A stretch of DNA of 64,000 nucleotides from Yamagishiella unicocca (GCA_003116995.1 BDSL01000031.1:682001-746000); one strand, 5' to 3'; counted from the stretch's first letter, positions 46,943 to 57,970 are shown. Numbers and translations are program-made. Notes: generated by a model not told the origin, from the letters alone.

Positions 46943-49900
46943 ATGCAAGGCCGTAATCAGGCCGCCCTGCCCGGTCCAATCGGCAATGGCTCGAGGAGCT
47001 ACCTGGCCGGGGCCTCCGGTCAGCGGAGAAAGCCAGCGCACTCGTCCGGGACCATGCGGAGCGCTGGGCTGCGACGGCCGACGGGGCCAGGCTTGCTGCC
47101 TGGCCTAGCAACAATCCGGGCCGCGAATTCGGTAACTGGTTCAGCCTCAGCTTCAACTTCGGCGTCGGGCGCCAAGCAGGACGGTGAGCTGGCGTTCCAG
47201 GCTGCAGCGAATGCCACCGAACGGCCCGCGCGCGCCGCACGCGCGATGTACAAGCCGTCGGACGATCCCTTGCTGCGACAAAGCCATCTGCTTCTTGAGG
47301 CATCACGGCGACTACGCGAGCAGCCCTTCCCGTCGCCCGGCGTTGACCAAGGCTCCGGCTGTAGCAACGGCTCCGGCCGCGGCGATGACCAGCCTGAGCC
47401 GCTCGACCGCAAAGCCAGACTCCCGGAGTCACGGAACGCTGACTCGCAATCAATGACCGCTTCGGACGGGGACGGCGTCGCGTCCTTCGGCTCCCTGGCC
47501 GCAGCCACGGCCACGGCGGCCGCCCGCATCACCGCAGCTCGCATCACCGCCGCATCCGACCCATCAACCCACCGGGCGCTGGCAGCAGCCGCAGCCGTCA
47601 CCGCCGCGGCTGCCGCGACACCGCCGGTCGCCCACGCCGCTGCAGCGGGCTCCGCCTCCGCTATCGTGTCCGACGTGGCGGCCTCCGCTGCCTCGGCCGC
47701 CGCCGGCGCTGCCGCCTCCGCTGCTTCCGCTGCCGCCTCCGCTGCCGCCTCCGCCGCCTCCTCCGGCTGGCTGGCCATCGAGGAGCTCCTGGAGGAGGCC
47801 GCGTACTCGCTGTCGCAGGAGGTGGGAGCTGGGGAGCGTTTGCAGGGTTTATTTTAGCCAAGGTCTGCAGCCGAGTGTGGGGGTGGGGGGCTGCAGCCGA
47901 GTGAGGGGGTGGCGGGGCTGGAACCAAGTGAGGGGGTTGGAGCCGGGGATGGGGGCCGGATTTATGGTCGTTTGTCGGCTGTTGGACATGAAATGCGGCG
48001 GTTTGTCCAAGAGTTGGGTTGGCGGTCGGGGCCGGTTTCGGGGGGCGCAGCAGCCTGTTCGCCACCACTGCTGCCTGCCAGCCTGGCAGCGCATCCTAGC
48101 TGGGCCTTCGGCCGCCGCCCGCCGCCTCCCTCCTCAACCTCCACCAGCCCCCCCCTCGCATCTCCACTCCCCCGCTCCGGAACCAATTACCCCCCCGCCC
48201 CTCTCCCCCCTCCCGCAGATACCGGACGGACGGGGCGCCAACCCACTGGATGCCCTGCTGGCCAGCACAGCCTCGGGCTCCGGAACCCCAGGCCCGGTGG
48301 CGGGCCTTATGCTGCCCGCGAACCTGCCGTTGCCCGCCCTGCCCGGGGACCTGTCCCTGCCCGACCTGCCCAGCCTGGCGGCGCTGCCTGCTGCGGGGCT
48401 GGCGGCCGTGCCGGGGGGAGACAGGCTGAGCGAGGTGGGAGCGGAGGGGGTGCGGGTGGGGTTGCGAGCAAGAGACGGAGGGGTGCCCGGGGAGGAGGGG
48501 TGCCTGAAATGATTTGGATTGGCGTTCCCAGCGGGTGGGCAGAGCGTGCGGGCACACACACGGGGGGGCTGTGTTTGTTTTTGTAGCTGTGTTTGTACCT
48601 GTGTTTTGTGCCTGTGTTGGTATATGTGTGCGTTTGTGTGTGTGTATGTGTGTGTTTTATAAATGTATGTATGTGTGTGTGTGTATGTATCTGAGAAGGA
48701 TGGCACCAGCCACATCTCCTCCTCTTCTCCTCAGCAGCCTCGCCGTCCGCTCCGCCGTGCCGTACCCACCGCATCCACATGTGCCCCTTGCCATGCCGTA
48801 CACAGATGCTGGACGACTTGCTGTACAGCCTGAGCCAGGAGATCAACCTCGCAGCCACGCAGGAGGCGGTGGTGTCGGCTGCTGCTGCGGCTGCTGCGGG
48901 GCTGGCGGGTGCGGCGGCGGAGCTGCCCCGCGCCGCCGCCTCCGTGTACCGCTCGGCCACCGAGGCGGCCGCCAGCACCGCTGCGGCCAGGGCGAGCATC
49001 CCCCGGGGCTTCGTGGGCAGCAGTGCGGTCAGCGGCGGAACGGTGGCGGCGCAGCTCGCACCGGTGAGCGCTCCGTCACCTCACCTGGCTACCTGCCCCA
49101 CCTCACCTGCCTGTCTGGTCCCACCTGCCAGCCCACCACCTCGCCCTCTTATTGCCCGCTTGCGCTCATGATCGCAACCAGCACACCGCTGGACTAACCG
49201 GGTCGGAACCGCCCTCCAACGCCCCGCCGCCTTACCCTCCGCCGCCTTACCTCCGCGCGTTGCCTCCGCCGCCTCACCCGCCGGGCCCCCCGCCCTCCCG
49301 CCCCTGCCGCCCCGCAGCCGGCCCCCGAGGAGGAGGTCGTTGTGGCCGAGGAGCTGGGAGCAGGTGGTGAACAGTACGACGGGGGCGCCGAGTACGGCAA
49401 CTACGTATACGGCATCGATGTGGACGGCGTGGACCCGTACGGCAGCAGCTACGCTGCAGGGGGGGTGCAGCCGCTGGCACCCGATCTGGGCGCCGCCGCG
49501 GGGGCGGCATTGGACGCCCCCGCTGCTGCCGCCGCCGCCGCCGCCGATGCCCTCACCGTCCTGCCGCCGGTGGTGACCGCCGCCGCGGCTCCCTCGGTCG
49601 CCGACGCCGCCACCGCCACCGCTGCCGCGGTGGTCCAGGCCGCCACCACTGCCGCCGCCGGCACCGTCATCATCCCCGCCCCGGTCCCGGTGCTGCCCCC
49701 CTCGGTGGCGGTGGTGTCGTCAGCTGCAGAGCTGGCTGCCCCCACCTGCGCCCCCGTGGCAGCACCACCAGCAGCTGCGGCCGCAGCGCCGGCGGCACCA
49801 GCAGCGGCGCCGTCCATTGCATCGGTCCCGGCGCCAGCCCCAGCCCCAGCCCCGGCCGCCACACTGCCGGTCGTACCGGACGCGAGTGCTGTGCAGCCCG

Positions 49901-52900
49901 CCCCGGCAGTCGCGGCGGCGGCGGCGCCAGAGCCAGCACCCCCCCTGGAGGTGGCGGCGCCAGAGCCGGCACCCTCCCTGGAGGTGGCGGCGCCGTCACC
50001 GCCAGCGGAGGCCGCCGCGGCGCCGAGTGCCGCGATCGTGGAGGCCGAGCCGGAGCCCAGCGGCGAAATGGCGTACGACGACTATGAGTCGTACGGTGCC
50101 TACGATCCGTACGGAGCGGACCCGTACGGCGTGGGCGTTGAGGACGGGGAGCAGCTGGACGAGCTGACGGCTGCGCTGCAGGTGGGGGAGGGGGCAGGGG
50201 TCCAGTTAGGGCGCCATCGTTGTCTTCGTGGGGGCGCCATTGTTGTAACCACCCCCTTAATAAGGACCGCAACGCTCCATCGCCCCCCCCCCGCGGGGCC
50301 CCACCCCGCGCCCGTCTAGACGCCGCCGATTTAGCTTTGCCGCTGAAGGTCGACATACGACCACCGTCTTTCATATCCTCATCCAGGTTCTCCAGCATGC
50401 GTCTCGAAGCGTCTTTCCTAAACGGTTTTTCTCGCATCCACGAGTCTTCCTCGAACCACCCCCCACCCGCCCGCAGGACCTGCTGGCGCTGCAGGAGGTG
50501 CCGGCGTCCGGCCTCGACCCCACCGCCTCCGACGCCGCCGCGGCAGCCGCCGCCGCCGCCGCCCCCTCCTCCGCCGACGCCGAGGCCGCGCTGTCTAGTC
50601 TGACGGAGGCTCTGCGGCGGGAGCTGGGGGCGGTGGTGGTGGCGGGGTCGGATGTGGACGCAGGTGCTGCCGGGCTAGGGGGCGACCCGTGGACCCAAAC
50701 TGGAGGGAAATAGGGAGAGCTGAGGGATTACCTGACCGGGCGGCAGTTGGGGGCTTTTTCTAGCTTGTAAAGATTCACGTATTGAAAATAATACTAGTTT
50801 TTATGGTTGTTTTTATTTAGGACCTTTTGATGAGGCCTCTCCACCATCCGCCACCCGAATTGACTCCCCTCCCGCTTGGCTCCTGCTAATTGCCGCGCTC
50901 GTCCGCCCTCCGCCTGCTGCCACCTCCCCCCCCCCGGCCGCTGCTCCAGCATGCGCCCACAAACTAGGTGTCTGTCCGCCGACCATGCGCCAACTATCCT
51001 GTCCTTGTCGCGTCAACTGTTTTTATGCCCCCCAGCCGCTGCAGACCCCAGCGCCCTGGCCGAAGCTGCCAGTCAGGCGGTGGGCTCCGCGCTGTCCTCC
51101 CTGGACCTCACCTCGCTGTCGCCCGACCTGCGGCTCAGCACGCTGCTAGGGGTGAGCACCCACACCAGGAGGGAGGGGGATGAGAGCACAGTCCGTGGAT
51201 GCTTGAAACCCTAAAATAACCGTTTAGAACAGACGTTTTGAGATGCATGCTGGAGAACTGGGTTTGAGGATACGAGGGGGGGGATGAGAGGACAGCCCGT
51301 GTGTCGGCACTGACTTGGAACACTGGCAAAACCAGGGGGGAGGTTGGAAGGCCCGTGGACCAGGAAGCCGAGTAAGGAAAGGCCAGGTGGGGGGGGGGTG
51401 GCATACAGACCCCACCGGGGGAGAGGCGCCGCCGACAACTCCATATTGTGGAATAGTGCATCCCGGCATTCCCACTGGCGCTGCTGCGACATGTGGACAT
51501 CGCTGTCTCCCCGGCGCCATCAGACTCGAACCAGAGCTCGGACGCTACTCTGCGGCTGGCAGACGGTCACTGGGGCTGATGGAGTAGTGGCTTAGCCGCT
51601 GCGGCTGGGGCTGACGGCGTGGTGGCTGATGGCGTGGTGGCCTAGCCGCTGCGGTGCCTCCTTCAAGCCACGGCTCTTCTCCAGCCCGCTACCCCCCTCG
51701 TAACCCCCCTCCCCCCAGGCCACCCTGCAGTCCTCCCTGGACCTGGTTGAGCTGGCCCTCAGCGGGGTGCGCTCCGCGGACTCCACCCTGGTGGGCGGCG
51801 TCACCATCGCCGCCGTGATGGCGGTGCTCATCAGGTGGGGCCCGGGGCTGCAAAGGAAATCCGTATACGGAAAATGAAGAACCGTTTAGAACGTACGTTT
51901 GGAGAAGCATGCTGGAGAGCTTAATCGAGGAAAATAAAGCCTGGAGGTCGTATGTCGACCTTCGGCGGCTGTGCCTAATGGGAGGGAGGGGGGGCGCTAA
52001 CGTGGCGTGTGGGGCGGGTTGCGAGGAAAACCCGAAAAACGAAGAACACGCCGTTTGGGATGTACGTTTGGAGATGCATGCTGCAGGAACCTGGCGTATG
52101 GGGTGGGAGGGGGTGGTGTGGGGAGGAGGGCAGGCCGTTGAGGCGGCACGGAACCACCTAGGCTGGGGAGTCATCGTATGGGGAGGGGGCTGCACGCCTC
52201 CTTGCACGCACCCTCGCACAGCCATCCAGTCAGACCTTACGCGCTTCACCAACCGTCAACCGACCGGCCACCTTCTCAACCGTACAGGTCGTTGGTCTCC
52301 ATGGCCGGCTCCGCGCTGAGCCGGAGCCGGGAGGGTGTCGTCGGTGTGGGTGGGTTGGGGGGTGTGGACGCCGGTGAGGCGGACGGCGCCAGCGGCGGGG
52401 GCTCGCCCCGTGCTGCCCGGCCCGTGGGGGTTACGGCGCTGGAGGCCGCGGCCGCCCTCAACAACGACCCGATGGCCATACTGGTCGACATTCGGTGAGG
52501 GGGCGAGGGTTGCAAGGAAAACCCGTGTACGAAAGAAAAATCATTTAGGACAGGAGGGGGGAGGGCGTGACGGGAGGGAGTGAGGGGGGAAGGGTGCGGG
52601 ATGGAGCAAGGGTGTTAGCGAGCGCTAGGTTAGGGGTGTGTTGTTGGGGGGTCAGGCCTTCATGCTGCAGGGAGGTGATGCCTGCCTGCTTCTTGTGGGG
52701 CCGATATGTCGCCCGCGTACCGGTGCCTCCACGCCCCAAACCCTGGTCTCCGCCCCCCCCCCCGCTCCACTATCCTGTCCTGTCCATTTTGCGTAACCAG
52801 TTTTTACCCCCACCCCGCTCCACTTCTTCCACCCCCACCATCACTCCAGCAACGGCTCCGACGTCTTCGAGCAGGGCCTCCCAGACCTGCGGCCCTTCCG

Positions 52901-55900
52901 CCGGGGGACGGGAGCGGCAGCCCTGCCGCTGCCGTACTGCGACTTCCGCACCACTCCCACCCTCACCAACCCCTCCGGCTCTCTCTTGGCGGGCGCCCGC
53001 GGCGGCGCCGACTTCCCCCCCGGCACCAGCACCTCCACCGCCCTGGCCACGGTGTCGGTGTCCGTGGATCCGCTTTTCTGCTCGCGATTCAAACAGCTGG
53101 AAGGGCTGGGCCGCGACAGCCGGGTGTTCCTACTGGACTCGTGAGTGACGCGGCGGGGCGGGGTGGGTTGGCTTGCTGAGGATGGGGTGGTAGCGGTGGT
53201 GGCGGGGTTTCGAGGAAGACCGTGGATGTCCGAAAAAACCGTTTACAACAGACGTTTTTACATGCATGCTGGAGGACTGGGTTGGGGATACGAAAGCCGA
53301 AGGTCGTGGCGGGGTAGGTTGGCTTGCCTCGGGCCGTTGGTGTGGCACATGCAGTTGGTTCTTCCGGCGCGCAAACTCGGAGAACACATGTCCCCAAAAC
53401 CTTCGTCGGGTCGTTCTTCACCTCTGTCTCCGTGTCGTGTGTATGTGTTTTCTCTCCCCCCCACCGGCCACCTGCCACCCCCCGCCGGGCCCCCTGCAGG
53501 TACGGCGTGGAGGCCCCCGAGGCGGTGCTGCTGCTCCGCTCCGACCCCGCGGTGGAGCGGCTGCTGGGGGCGCAGGGACTCAAGTTCGTTGAGGGCGGCT
53601 TCGCGGGGCCTGAGGGCTGGAAGGTGGGCAGCGGGGCCTGAGGGCTGGAAGGTGGGCAGCGGGGCCTGAGGGCTGGAAGGTGGGCAGGGGGGCCTGAGGG
53701 CTGGAAGGTGGGCAGCGGGGCCTGAGGGCTGGAAGGTGGGCAGGGGGGCCTGAGGGCTGGAAGGTGGGCAGCGGGGCCTGAGGGCTGGAAGGTGGGCAGG
53801 GGGGCCTGAGGGCTGGAAGGTGGGCAGGGGGGCCTGAGGGCTGGAAGGTGGGCAGGGGGGCCTGAGGGCTGGAAGGTGGGCAGGGGGGCCTGAGGGCTGG
53901 AAGGTGGGCAGGGGGCCTGAGGGCTGGAAGGTGGGCAGGGGGGCCTGAGGGCTGGAAGGTGGGCAGGGGGCCTGAGGGCTGGAAGGTGGGCAGGGGGGCC
54001 TGAGGGCTGGAAGGTGGGCAGGGGGGCCTGAGGGCTGGAAGGTGGGCAGGGGTGGCAGGGGGCCTGAGGGCTGGAAGGTGGGCAGGGGGGCCTGAGGGCT
54101 GGAAGGTGGGCAGGGGGGCCTGAGGGCTGGAAGGTGGGCAGGGGGGCCTGAGGGCTGGAAGGTGGGCAGGGGGGCCTGAGGGCTGGAAGGTGGGCAGCGG
54201 GGCCTGAGGGCTGGAAGGTGGGCAGCGGGGCCTGAGGGCTGGAAGGTGGGCAGGGGGGCCTGAGGGCTGGAAGGTGGGCAGCGGGGCCTGAGGGCTGGAA
54301 GGTGGGCAGGGGGGCCTGAGGGCTGGAAGGTGGGCAGGGGGGCCTGAGGGCTGGAAGGTGGGCAGGGGGGCCTGAGGGCTGGAAGGTGGGCAGGGGGGCC
54401 TGAGGGCTGGAAGGTGGGCAGCGGGGCCTGAGGGCTGGAAAGTTGGAAGCTGGGCAGCCGCGGGCCATCTGCACGGCCGCGACCCGGCTGCGCAGTCCGG
54501 GCCGCCTCACTCTGTCCCACTCCGCGACCCCCTGCCCCGCCCCCGCCCCCTTCACCCCCTCGTGCAGCTGACCGGGCTGCCGGTGGCCGACGCCCCTGTC
54601 CCGGAGGGCTCGGAGATGTCGGGGCGGCCGCGGGGTCTGGGGCTGGACCTCAGCGGCCTCATGAGCGGGGTGGCTGGGCTCAGGATGAGGTGCGGGGGCC
54701 GCGGGGGGGGGGTTGCAAGGAAAACCCGTGGGGGCCGGGGGGGAAGGGGGTCCACTGCTGAGAAGATGCCGTGTCGAGCTGGGAGCATCGTGTCGTTTTC
54801 AGCCCTAGGACCGAAACCATCACCGACACGTTCTTCCCTTCCCCCCTCCGGGGCTCCGTATCCTATGTCGCATGCACAATAGGGTCTTATCGGCCGCCCT
54901 TTTTCCCACCAGCTACACTTTCCACGTCGAATAACCATGTAATTTTTGTACATCCTTCCCCCGGGCTTTCGTATCCCCAACCCAGTCCTCCAGCATGCAT
55001 CTGAAAACGTCTGTTCTAAGCGTTTTTTTCTGGCATCCACGGGTCTTCCTCGAACCCCCCCGGGCCCCCTGTGCGCCCGCAGGTACCCCTCGCTGTTCAC
55101 ACGCACCCTGGCGGTCGGCGCTGTGGGCGGCACCGGTGTCGCGGTGGCGTCCTCCCTGGACTGGGGCTCCGTGAGCCGGGGGGCTGTGGGGCTGGCTGCT
55201 GCCATGCTGCTGGCGGACAGGGCGCTACCGGGGGGCATGAGGCCCAGCGGCAGGATCAGGTGGGGGAGGGAGAGGGGCTTGGGGGGGAACGGGGAGGCTG
55301 TGTACTTGTACGACCCTGATCACGTTGGTGCCGTACTAGGGTCGACACGATACACCGTCACAACCTCGCGCCCACCGGTTCGGCCTAAAACGTCTGTCCT
55401 AAACGGTTTTTTTCCGCATCCACGGGTCTTCCTCAAAACACACCGGTTCGGTTCGGGCCTCCACTTCCATCACTTCCACCACTCCCACCACCCCCGCCAC
55501 CCACAGGAAGTACCTGCAGGCGCAGATGTCGGACCCGCAGCTGGGCGGCGGCAGCAGCACCGCCGCAGACCTGGTGGGGCGCCGCCGCCGCACCGCACTG
55601 CTGCTGCGGGCGCTGGACCTGGCGGAGGCGGTCGGAGACGCCGTCATGCGCGCCGGCGGCGCCGCCGTAGCCGCGGCTGGCAGCGCCATCGGCACGGGCA
55701 GCGGCGGCGGCGCCACTGTCTCGGCGCCCAACGCTGCTGCTGCCAATGCAAGCTACGCCATGGATATCGAGGCGGAGCTGGAGACGCCGGCCCCCCCCTC
55801 AGCAGCCGACTCGGCAGCGGCGGGCCGCGGCGCCACCATCGTCCTGCCGCACGGCATGGACTCGGAGCAGTGGGGCGCCGCCACCGAGCAGGCCGGCGTG

Positions 55901-57970
55901 CAGCACCAGGAGCAGCCGCACCGCTCGACGTCCCCCCTCCGCTCCTCCCTTCGCCTGGGAGCAACGCCCGGAGACAGCGCCACCCGGGGAGGCTCCGTGA
56001 TGCCGCCGCAGCGCCCCGCCGACCCCACCCCCTCCTCCGCGGCCCCACCTGCGTCGGCCTCCTTCTCCTCCTCCTCCCCCACCTCGCCCGATGACCAGCT
56101 GCTCCCCCCCCGCGCCCCCTCACCCTCCATCGCTGACCGCCTCAGCACCGTCTTCCGCAACGCAGCTGACGCTGTCGTGCGCGCCACCTCACCCCCCCGG
56201 GGCTCCCGACCAGCCGCACCCACCATCGCAGCAGAAGAAGAAGACGCCGCGCCGCCCCGGGCCGCCAGCCCCGGCTCCAGGGGCGGCTCCGCCAGCCCCG
56301 ACACGCTGGACCTGATGGCGGCGCTGGCTGCTGCCAGCACCCTCAGCAGCAGCCCGCTGCTACCCGGCTGGCCGGCCAACAGCTTCCCGCGGGCGTCGTC
56401 CGGAGAGGGCGAGGAGGTCCAGGGGGGGCGCAAGCCGGAGGACGGGCAGCAGCAGGTGGCGCAGGAGGAGGGGGAGAAGCGGGAGGAGGGCGTCTTGCGC
56501 GAGAAGGCGGAGGAGGTGGAGGCGAAAGTGGTGCAGGCGGTGGTGGCAGAGGCCCCGGCGGAGGAGCTGGCGGCGTCCCGGCTGTGGGGCAGCTGGCGGC
56601 AGGAGCTGGACGTGGCGCCGTCGCCGCCGCCGATGCAGCCGTCTGCGGAGGCGACGAGCTCGCCGCAGCCCGGCCGCTGGCGGTCGCAGCGGGACGAGGA
56701 CGAGGAGGGGGAGGAGCGGAAGGACACACCGGAGCCGCCGGCCGCGGGTGGTGCCAGCCGCAGTGGAGGCGGCGGAGGAGGTGGCGAGCAGGCCGGCAGC
56801 AGTCGCGGAGGCAGCGCCTCTGTGGCGGCGTCCCGGCTGGGCCGCCCCGCGGGGGGTCTGTCGAGCCGGGCTCGCCGCAGCCAGCTAGCTGACGAGGGCG
56901 GCGAGCTCGCTGCTCAGGCCGACGCCGCTTTCGCTGCCGCCAGCGCAGCCGCAGCGGCAGTCACCACACGCCAGCGCAAGCAGCCGCTGCGCAGCGCCTC
57001 CGCCGAGCGCGCCGCCGCCGCCGCTGCCGCCATGCGGCGGATGCGGATGGAGCTGGGCGCCCGGGACGACGACGGCCTCAGCAGCGGGGTGTACGGCACC
57101 GCGGGCTTCTTCGGCGGCAGCAGCGGCGACGTCAGCAGCGACGACGAGGTGGAGGTCGGGGTGGGGGCGGGGGTGGGGGCTTCACAGGAGGAGGGCGGCA
57201 GGGCGGGTAGCGCCGGAGTGGCGGCGGCGAGGATGGCGCGGGGTACTGGCGGCTTGTCGCCGGGCAGGCAGCGGGGGCGGGCGGGTCGCAGGCCGCCGCT
57301 GCGGACTGCGTCACCGGAGCGTGTGGCTGCTGCCGCGGCGGCGATGAGGCAGCTGCGGGTTGAGATGGGACTGCCGCCGAACGACGGCAGCGACAGCGGC
57401 GCGGCGCCGGTGGCGGCGGTGGCGGCTCCGGCGCCGGTGGTGGCGGTGGTGGCTCGCGACTGGCGCCGGGAGCTGGATGAGGCGGCGTCGGAGGAGGTGG
57501 CGGAGGAGGGGGGTGCTGGCAGCGCTGAAGGTGCCCAGGCGGTGGTGCCGGAGGTGCACGGCGGCGAGCGGGGGGGTGCTGGAGACGTCGAGGCGAGCCG
57601 CAGCGGCCGCCAGGGGCACCCGGTGCTTCCCGCCTCCCGCTCCCCCAGCAACTGGCGCGACCAGCTGGAGGGCCGCACCGCTGGCACCACCACCGGAGGC
57701 AGCAGCAGCAGCAGCGGCGGCGGCGGCTCCGTCAGACGGGGCAGTGGGGCCGGGGGGGGAGTACCGGCCGACTGGCGCGCTCGTATCGAGGAATCGGGTG
57801 CCGGTGCAAACGGTAACGCCCACGCGAACGGTAACGGCCACGCGAACGGTAACGGCAACGGCACCCACGTGCCTCTGCCCAGCGCGGCCTCGCCGGGTCG
57901 CACCAAGCTGAGCCAGGCGGAGCGGGCTGAGAGGGACGCCCGGCTGCAGGACTGGCGGGCGAGGGTCTGA
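46943..57970 (+). CDS. RBMP2: RBMP2-like thylakoid rhodanese protein with Rubisco-binding motifs
   Basis: Large protein resembling C. reinhardtii RBMP2, a pyrenoid-tubule membrane protein proposed to tie Rubisco to the thylakoid tubules. Thirteen exons: 46943-47821, 48219-48434, 48806-49063, 49318-50181, 50477-50663, 51036-51151, 51719-51834, 52288-52494, 52850-53140, 53500-53623, 54568-54689, 55083-55259, 55507-57970; 2006 residues, all phases agree. Residues 1-740 are Ala-rich low complexity with a transit-like start and Tyr/Gly/Asp patches (DGVDPYG). A membrane segment (GGVTIAAVMAVLI) is near 865-880. A rhodanese/CAS-like domain spans about 930-1085 (MAILVDIRNGSDVFEQ; VFLLDSYGVEAPEA) and lacks a catalytic Cys. 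Two more hydrophobic stretches follow (1130-1175). The 820-residue tail has [D/N]W[R/K]xx[hydrophobic] motifs: DWRREL 1837, NWRDQL 1901, DWRARI 1941 and DWRARV at the last six residues, plus SWRQEL 1548. The start is the first ATG of the open frame and could be further upstream. Confidence 0.85.
50345..50457 (-). repeat. Long family A module, RBMP2-like intron
   Basis: Reads GAAGGTCGACATACGACCAC, then CTCCAGCATGCGTCTCGAAG, AACGGTTTTTCTCGCATCCA and CGAGTCTTCCTCGAACC. It ends about 20 bp before the acceptor of exon 50477-50663. Confidence 0.85.
50946..51031 (-). repeat. Intron module family C, RBMP2-like intron
   Basis: CAGCATGCGCCCACAAACTA, then CGACCATGCGCCAACTATCC and CGCGTCAACTGTTTTTATGC, ending 4 bases before the acceptor of exon 51036-51151. 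Confidence 0.85.
51190..51275 (+). repeat. Intron module family A, RBMP2-like intron, donor side
   Basis: AACCGTTTAGAACAGACGTT, then TTGAGATGCATGCTGGAGAA and CTGGGTTTGAGGATACG, about 40 bp after the donor of exon 51036-51151 and inverted relative to the acceptor-side copies. Confidence 0.8.
51846..52088 (+). repeat. Two successive family A modules in one intron
   Basis: The copies at 51846-51965 and 52017-52088 share GAACCGTTTAGAACGTACGT- and GGAGATGCATGCTG-like cores. This is the only intron here with two clear copies in the same direction. Confidence 0.75.
53203..53310 (+). repeat. Intron module family A, RBMP2-like intron, donor side
   Basis: GTTTCGAGGAAGACCGTGGA, AACCGTTTACAACAGACGTT, ACATGCATGCTGGAGGACTG, then GGTTGGGGATACGAAAGCCG. 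It contains the longest inner part of the element. Confidence 0.8.
53604..54448 (+). repeat. 28-bp tandem array, about 30 copies, containing the exon's 5' splice site
   Basis: The unit is GGGGCCTGAGGGCTGGAAG followed by GTGGGCAGC (with GTGGGCAGG variants). The first copy is the end of exon 53500-53623 (AGGGCTGGAAG) plus its donor GTGGGC. The array fills most of the intron up to exon 54568-54689. Confidence 0.95.
54708..55060. mobile_element. Apparently complete introner-like element with inverted ends
   Basis: The left end (GGGTTGCAAGGAAAACCCGT, 54708-54727) and right end (CCACGGGTCTTCCTCGAACC, 55041-55060) are inverted repeats of each other with a few mismatches. The inner part holds family A (55000-55035) and a degenerate family B stretch (54910-54950). 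It sits 18 bp from the donor and 22 bp from the acceptor of the intron 54690-55082. Confidence 0.6.
55386..55441 (-). repeat. Intron module family A, RBMP2-like intron, acceptor side
   Basis: AAAACGTCTGTCCTAAACGG, then GCATCCACGGGTCTTCCTCA, 65 bp before exon 55507-57970. Confidence 0.8.

Noticed and set aside
53604..54448. CRISPR array
   Set aside because: Repeats are directly adjacent with no unique spacers, in a eukaryotic intron.
53089..54555. Long minus-strand open frames (about 420-490 codons) of repeated HLPALRP / PTFQPSGP units
   Set aside because: They are translations of the 28-bp array inside an RBMP2-like intron. A 28-bp unit without stops gives open frames in several phases; no conserved domain.
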